In this document: positions 58,422 through 64,000 of the stretch, piece after piece | Layout: each line of letters starts with the position of its first letter | Position numbering within the stretch: the first letter of the stretch is position 1 | Assembly (NCBI RefSeq): GCF_014898055.3 | Contig: NW_023604295.1 | Coordinates: 68,287,730 to 68,351,729, forward strand | From: Talpa occidentalis | Lineage: Eukaryota; Chordata; Mammalia; Eulipotyphla; Talpidae | DNA length: 64,000 bases | Reading direction: 5' to 3' | Notes under the pieces: model-generated | What the model saw: only the letters and a program-made list of their open reading frames with translations | The model's database searches: none | Told to the model about the DNA's origin: nothing | Translations under genes and position numbers: made by a program

Positions 58422-59405
58422 TTATTCGTCCCTCTGAGGTTCTGGCTTTAGGATTCCTTGTAGTATTTTTTGGAGTGGGGGTTTAGTCGTAATGAAATTC
58501 CAGAGTTTCTCTTTGTCTGGGAAGGTCCATATTCTTTCTTCATGGAGGAAAGAGAGCTTTGCGGGATAGAGTATTCTTGGTTGGCATCTGTTTTCTTGGA
58601 GTCTGTTGACTATGTCCCTCCACTCTCTCCTTGCCCGTAGTGTTTCTTCAGAGAAGTCTGATGTCAGCCTGATTGGTTTTCCTTTGAATGTTATCTGTTT
58701 CTTCCCTCTTGTCAGCTTCATTATTTTTTCCTTGTCCTGGATTCTTGGGAGCTTTACTATTATGTGTCTTGCTGTGTTTTTCCTTTCGTCGTGAAAGTTT
58801 GGTGTTCTTCTTGCTTCTTGTATATCAATTTTCAGCTCCTTCTTCGCATTTGGGAAGTTCTCTTCAATTATCTCCTGCAATATTTTCTCTGTTCCTACAT
58901 CTCTCTCCTCTCCTTCTGGAATTCCTATAACTCTTATATTTCCTTTCCCCATGGAGTCAGATAGTTCCCGAAATCTTTCTTCATTCTTTTTCCTTCGTAC
59001 TTCTCTTTCCTTTTCTGTTTTGGTTCTTTTTATTTCTGTGTCTTCAAGAGTACTTATTCGTTCTTCCATTTCATCTATTCTGCTTTCATTGCTTTTCCCA
59101 GAGTTCTTTAGTTCCTCCATTAATTCTTTGATCTCCTGCATTTCTTTTACTTCCCTCTTTAGGGACTCAATTTCCTTCTTCTGATCTATCACTTTTTTAA
59201 TCATGGCAATTTTAAATTCTCTTTCTGGAAGGCTCAGAAGTTCTTCCAAGTTGCTGTCGTTGCAATCTGGGGAGTGGTTTTCTTTTTGTGGTGTGCTTCT
59301 TTCCTGAGGAGTTGTTAGGTTGCGTGTGGTTCTTCTACTCCCTACTGTCTGTTTTCTAATTTGTCGTATGCGTTGGGACACTGTGTTGCTCGGACTGACT
59401 GGCAT
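58422..59405 (-). CDS. L1 ORF1 protein (RNA-binding chaperone), open
   Basis: ORF1p coats L1 RNA as a trimer in the cytoplasm and is needed in cis for retrotransposition. I chose the ATG at 59405 (MPVSPSNTVSQ). The frame is also open for 15 more codons to an upstream ATG at 59450 (MAPGRARGERRSSPK), which copy 1 shares at 8025. Order: basic N-terminus, Glu/Lys-rich coiled coil (EELLSLPEREF to about EREVRRKKNEE), RRM-like part (NIRVIGIPEGEE), C-terminal domain (ARHIIVKLPRIQDKEK, REWRDIVNRLQENRCQPR, LSFLHEERIWTFPDKEKL). The coiled coil lacks 14 residues present in copy 1, exactly two heptads. The C-terminus ends at LKPEPQRDE, shorter than copy 1 because of a local change. It lies about 75 bases before ORF2. 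Confidence 0.9.
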   Translation of the reverse strand: MPVSPSNTVSQRIRQIRKQTVGSRRTTRNLTTPQERSTPQKENHSPDCNDSNLEELLSLPEREFKIAMIKKVIDQKKEIESLKREVKEMQEIKELMEELKNSGKSNESRIDEMEERISTLEDTEIKRTKTEKEREVRRKKNEERFRELSDSMGKGNIRVIGIPEGEERDVGTEKILQEIIEENFPNAKKELKIDIQEARRTPNFHDERKNTARHIIVKLPRIQDKEKIMKLTRGKKQITFKGKPIRLTSDFSEETLRARREWRDIVNRLQENRCQPRILYPAKLSFLHEERIWTFPDKEKLWNFITTKPPLQKILQGILKPEPQRDE

Positions 59406-60669
59406 CTTGGGTGAACTTCTCCGCTCCCCTCTGGCTCTTCCAGGAGCCATCTCTGTCTTCTGGGGGAGTTTTCTGCTGGTTTTAGGCAGTTTTTACTGAA
59501 GAAATGTCCCTGTTCTAAAATGGCGAAGCGAGATGCAGTCCCTGCGCCTCCGGTTTCAGGCACACTCTTCTGCGCCCCTGGTCTGCCCTGGACGTGGGTG
59601 CCTGCTCCCTCTGTGGGCTCAGACTGCTGGTCGGAAGGGGCCTGGCGTGGGGTGGGCTAACTTCCCGGCTGGCCACTGGGTCCTGCAGAAGCCTTCTGCC
59701 CTTTTCAAGCAGTCTTAAGAAATTTCCTGTTCTATGGGGTGTTAGTGACTTTTTTTTTCCTGGTCGCTAGGTGGCGCCAGAGATCTCTCCTATTGTCCTT
59801 GGGGGGCTGTTTTTCGCCTCCCCCCACCCCGTGGGACAGGGAACAGAGCGGGAATGGTAGGGTACACCTCAACAGCTTTGGGGTGCTGTGTCTGCCTTGT
59901 GCCCCACCGTAGTGGAGAACCCACGCCCCTAATTTCGTGCCCTGGGTCTCAGTTCCAAAGCCCTCATTTCCAGGACGCGGGCTGTAGCCCAGTTCAGTGG
60001 CGCGGGAATGGTGCCTTTTGCACCACTCCGGTGCCTGGGCGCCTGGTTCCTGCTTACTCAGGGAGGGACCTTCACCTCAGTGAGGACCTCCGTGCGTCTC
60101 CCCGCAAGCCTAGGTCGTCTCCCCGCAAGCCTAGGTCGCAGGCGCGGGGACCTGGGCAGCCGCGATCCAGTTCTGCATTTGCTTTTCAAGCGTGCCAAGC
60201 GCACCGCTTTCCCGCACAAGCTTACCGGCAGCCCGGGCTGTGTGCGCGTCTCCCAGGGTCTTTGTTCTTCTCTAATGGCGCCCGGAGCCGTTCGCTCACC
60301 GCTGCGGCGAATCCTGCAGGGTTCGCCTCAGCTCCCGTTCACGGGGTGTGGTGGCTGCAATAGTTCCTTTCCACTCACAGTCCCGCTTGCTGCGTAGTTT
60401 GTTCTTGTTGGCCGTTTTGGTTTGTTGTTTTCCTCCTCTCTGCCGGTTGGTTGGAGAGTGCCGACTCTGTTAGCGGGGGAGGGGAGCAGGGTTCTGCGCT
60501 TCCCTCCCTTCTAGTCCTCTTTTATGGCCACTTTCTTCTTCGGGTAGTTTGCTGGAGTCACCCGTTTATCTTCCGTGTCCCACTTCTCACTGGGACCTGC
60601 CGCTTTTCCTCCCTGTTAACTTTTTTTTAATGGGAGATCTTACTCGCAGCGTCTCTTCGCCGCCATGTT
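59406..60669 (-). promoter_or_regulatory. L1 copy 2 5'UTR / internal promoter
   Basis: GC- and CpG-rich leader with the YY1-like AACATGGCGGC at its very start (60669-60659). It contains a perfect 21-base tandem duplication at 60096-60137 (unit contains CCCCGCAAGCCTAGGTC) that copy 1 lacks. It also lacks one of the roughly 185-base units that copy 1 has before ORF1. Confidence 0.82.
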
Positions 60670-60687
60670 CCACAATCCAACTTTCTT
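60670..60687 (+). repeat. target-site duplication of L1 copy 2 (right)
   Basis: Exact repeat of 54303-54320, immediately after the L1 5' end (read on the + strand). Confidence 0.95.
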
Positions 60688-63184
60688 AGTGGAGACACTA
60701 ACCGAGGTCAAACAAATGACCTAAGTTGGGCTTGATCACTCTTCTACTTGATCCTTAAATCCCACCTATGCACTGACGCTGGTGGGATACACCTTGGGAC
60801 TATCCTTGGATCGTGAGTCTATCACTTTCATGATTATACTGTAGTCTGATTATTTTTAAGTTAGCACTAGCATGTATGATTAAAATATTCTATACCTCAT
60901 TTCAGATAGGGGACTGAGAAGGAAGATCTGAAAGTACCCTTTAAGACTGTTTATAAGAAGTAGTAAAACTTCCATGTTCCAGATCAGGAATAAGATTTCA
61001 TCCCCTCATCCAACATTCTCATTAAACACCTCTCAACATGACACTAAAAATCCTACTCTCGGCCACAGCTATGGATATAAAACTATCCTGTCTTTTGGGT
61101 GTTTGAAATCTATAAATGGAATATGAGTACATGTAATCTTAAGACATCAGAAAGGAAACGCCACAATAAAATACTTGAGTTGAGAAGAAAGGGCTCTATC
61201 ATAGTCAACAGAGTTTGTAGGGAAGTCTCAAGGAAAGGATTATACACTAAGAGAGATGACAATAAAAGAGATAGATGGAGATGCACATTCCGGAAAGTGA
61301 GTAAGGAAAGGGAAAGGCAGGTCATGTGAAGAGCAATTAGGTAATATTGAATTCTCACGACTGATGCTAAAAGTCACAAATTTGCCTTAATAGAAATATA
61401 TAAACACAACTATAATACATTTTTTCTCTTATTGACTATGTATATTACACCTTAATAGAATAACTTCACTTAAGTGCTAATTAATACAAAGGAAAAAAAA
61501 TAATCCCTTTGGCTTTGACTTTTTCCAGTTTAAAATGAATTGCTAACTTTTGAGTTGATCTCATCTTTAAAATAGTTTTCTTTTCCCTTGCTTAAAATGC
61601 ATTACAGGTTACAGTAAAGAAATAAACACAAAGACTTTAAAAAATATTTTCCAATGTAAAGGACGTATTTTACAGTAGTATGGAATGACATTTACAAAAT
61701 TATATTAATCAGTTTCATGCTTAAAACCTTTTGTTACTAACAGTAAAATCGTGTCAGTAAAATAATACGCCTTGAATTCAAGAAAGTTTTATTTCCACTT
61801 AGGATATTCTTTGACTGCCATACATTTGGGAAAAAAGGATTAGGGAAGAGCATGGGATGAAGGGAAAAAGGCTTTAAGAAAAGGAGTCATAGAATATGTG
61901 AGAGGAGGAAAGAAAGGGAAAGGAGGGTAGAGAAGCAAGCAGAGGGGGGCTGAGAGAGGAAATAATCTTCTTAGTAATAATTTAGAATGTTTCAGATTCT
62001 CCTTGAAACACTGCTTGCATTTTAAAGGAAATTGGTGGCATTTTTCTCTTACTACAATTCAAGAACACTGCGAAAAACATCTTTTCCCATGGAAATGAGC
62101 AATTTCATTGAACCTTCTAGAGACCATATGGTCACCACTAATCTAGTGACTTAATCCTCTCCTTTGGGTCTCTTATTCTATTTCAGGTTATCTATCCTTT
62201 GCCTCCAGGCAGGACTACAACTAAGTCATGTAAGACAGATGGATTTCTAGCCTAGTCAAGATTTCTAGGGAAGTCATTTCCTCAGCCTCTCAATATTAAT
62301 CAAAAGAACCAGCCGCAGAATTTAGAGAGAATAGTAAAATATCCCAAATAGGTGAAAGTTTTTCATATAATTTCTTTTTGAATATATGTCTAGCATGTAT
62401 TCAAATAAGACATGCTCTCTCATTTTCTAATAAGATATATGTGTATTTGGAATTAAATAAGATCTATATAATTTAATAAATTCAAACCTACAAAAAGCTG
62501 TACTTTGAATTCCTTTTTCCTCACTAAAAATATAAAATCTAATTGATAAAGAAACACAAATGAAATATTTTGAAAACGATGTAAGGTTCTTTACAGACAG
62601 AACCAAAGCTTGCTTTTGTGTTTGAACGTGTCTCTTTCACTCTAATCTTTGAAAGTCTTAAAGTCATCATGGTGACTTTTTTTTTCCCCCTGATCAATCC
62701 CCAAAACATTTGAGAATTTTATTTTCTCAACACCAATGTAAAACTTCACAGTCAACGCCCCCAAAAGAAACTTTAAAACATGGAAAAATCCAAGTTGCTT
62801 ACCATCATTGTCTTATTAGTTTTGAGTGTTAATTTAATATTTTTATTACTTGTAATTTCCTGTGTTCCATACAAACTCTCAGGCCCATCCTCCATATCCA
62901 TTCCTTACCATGCACATCCTTAAGTTTCACTCAAAGTAATTCCTGCAAAATGTTTCCTTTTATGCAAAGTAAAAACTACAGTTCAATAATGATGAGAATT
63001 ATAATACATGCATTGATTATTTTGCTCAAAAAGTTATTCAATGAGCTAATTATTATTCCTAATTTGAAAATGGGGGGAAAAACTTTTTTTTAATAATAGG
63101 AATAGTATTTGCTAGCAGCTATTTGGATCTTTCACCGGTCTTGACACTGTCCTAACCACTATTTTTTTCTTTTTATTAAATTCT
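60688..63184. other. AT-rich intergenic DNA
   Basis: No gene was recognised. A purine-rich tract lies at about 61845-61960 (GGAGGAAAGAAAGGGAAAGG type). Short ORFs near 61100-61350 have no motif. Confidence 0.5.
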
Positions 63185-64000
63185 TTTCCAATAACACATA
63201 GACCAATGGAATAAAATAGAAAACCCAGAAATAAACATATGTATTTATGGACACCTCATCTTTGACAAAGGAGCAAAGAATGTGCAATGGAACAAGGACA
63301 GTTTGTTAAATAAATGGTGCTGGGAAAACTGGCCTGCTAAATGCAAAAGAATGAAGCTAAACCACTACCTTACATCATACAGAAAAACCAACTCAAAATG
63401 GATACAAGAATTGAACGTAGGACCTGAAACTGTAAAATATATACAAGAAAATATAGGCAACTCCATTGTACATCTCTATAACATCTTTAAAGACATGTCC
63501 CCAAAAAGATGAGCAGCTGGGATTACATCAAGCTAAAAAGCTTCTGTACAGCAAAAGAGACATTACCAAAGCAAACACACCCTACTGATTGGAGAAAAGT
63601 TTTGCACACAATACAACTGATAAAGGATTGATCACTAAGAGGTGATGCAACCGTCTCTAAAGAGGAAATAAACAGGTACATGAAAAATTTTCAACATCAC
63701 TTGTAATCAAGGAAATGCAAATCAAAGCCACAATGAGATACCACCAAACAGGAAACAACAAATGTTGGTGAAGAAATGTGGAGAAAAACTCTCCTACATT
63801 TCTGGTGGGAATGCAAACTGGTCTAGCCACTATGGAGGAATGTAGGGGAGCCAAATCAGAGATCAAGAAAAAAATTTTAAGTTAAAAAACAAAATCAATA
63901 GGCAACTATAAATCAGACATTTTGCAAGGGGAGGGAAGAGCACAAGGGACCTATGGTGATGGTGCACAGGTGAATTTGTGGTGGGAATTCTATGAGAACT
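63185..64000 (+). mobile_element. older L1 ORF2/3'UTR, internally deleted, runs off the window
   Basis: It matches the C-terminal half of ORF2: AGACCAATGGAATAAAATAG, TTGACAAAGGAGCAAAGAAT, AATAAATGGTGCTGGGAAAA, TCAAAATGGATACAAGAATT. A 76-codon frame at 63282-63512 ([23 protein letters not shown]) is a remnant. Relative to the young L1 there is a gap near 63640-63660, and the last roughly 350 bases of ORF2 are missing after about 63850. A 3'UTR-like GGGAGGGAAGAGCACAAGGG follows. Confidence 0.85.

Larger units (their letters stand above)
54321..60669 (-). mobile_element. near-full-length young L1, copy 2
   Basis: The 6,349-base L1 runs right to left: 5'UTR (60669-59406), ORF1 (from 59405), ORF2 (from 58345), 3'UTR and interrupted poly(A) at 54321-54345. 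The 18-base target-site duplication directly abuts both ends. The 5' end begins exactly at AACATGGCGGCG, 13 bases inside the start of copy 1. ORF1 is open throughout. ORF2 retains the FADD core but carries about four frameshifts, so the element is probably not autonomous. Confidence 0.97.

Noticed and set aside
1..64000. CRISPR arrays, bacterial operons, phage or toxin systems
   Set aside because: No regularly spaced short repeats, no ribosome-binding-site-led gene strings and no prokaryotic coding density; all long frames trace to mammalian retroelements.

Overview
The window reads as AT-rich, gene-poor mammalian nuclear DNA. It is full of LINE-1 (L1) retrotransposons of several ages, a young tRNA-derived SINE family, MIR fragments, a solo retroviral LTR and microsatellites. 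I found no bacterial operons, CRISPR arrays, RNA genes or convincing host protein-coding genes; every long ORF I could explain lies inside L1 or SINE sequence. The organism is a eutherian mammal. The SINE has a tRNA-like head (GGGCCTCCCCGGTGGCGCAG) and usually an (AAAT)n-TCTT-poly(A) tail. That tail belongs to the 'T+' SINE class seen in carnivores and some other laurasiatherians, but the head is not the carnivore SINEC head. A laurasiatherian such as a pangolin or bat is my best guess, and it is only a guess.

Layout. 1-6728: AT-rich unique DNA with an ancient LTR-like relic, a nested palindrome cluster and one older SINE. 6745-14349: a near-full-length L1 on the + strand with a GC-rich 5'UTR, decayed ORF1 and ORF2 and a SINE inserted into ORF2. 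It appears to carry about 0.9 kb of 3'-transduced DNA, because its 16-bp target-site duplication lies beyond that segment. 14366-24250: unique DNA with a solo LTR flanked by CTAA, an 82-bp direct duplication, two SINEs, a MIR and old L1 tails. 24255-28340: an ancient L1 on the - strand with roughly 370-bp 5'UTR monomers and a near-perfect hairpin. 28341-54302: mostly unannotated AT-rich DNA punctuated by five SINEs, two short young L1 tails and old L1 pieces. 54321-60669: a second near-full-length L1 on the - strand with an 18-bp TSD and an intact-looking ORF1, but ORF2 broken by several frameshifts. 60688-64000: unique DNA, then an older L1 on the + strand that runs off the window.

How the parts relate. 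The two long L1s belong to the same young lineage, as do the 38346 and 48381 tails. They are the likely source of the reverse transcriptase that mobilised the SINEs: all ten SINEs have A-rich 3' ends and direct repeats typical of target-primed reverse transcription. Neither long L1 looks autonomous now. The long L1s lie about 40 kb apart (nearest ends) in opposite orientation, a configuration that can support inversion by recombination.
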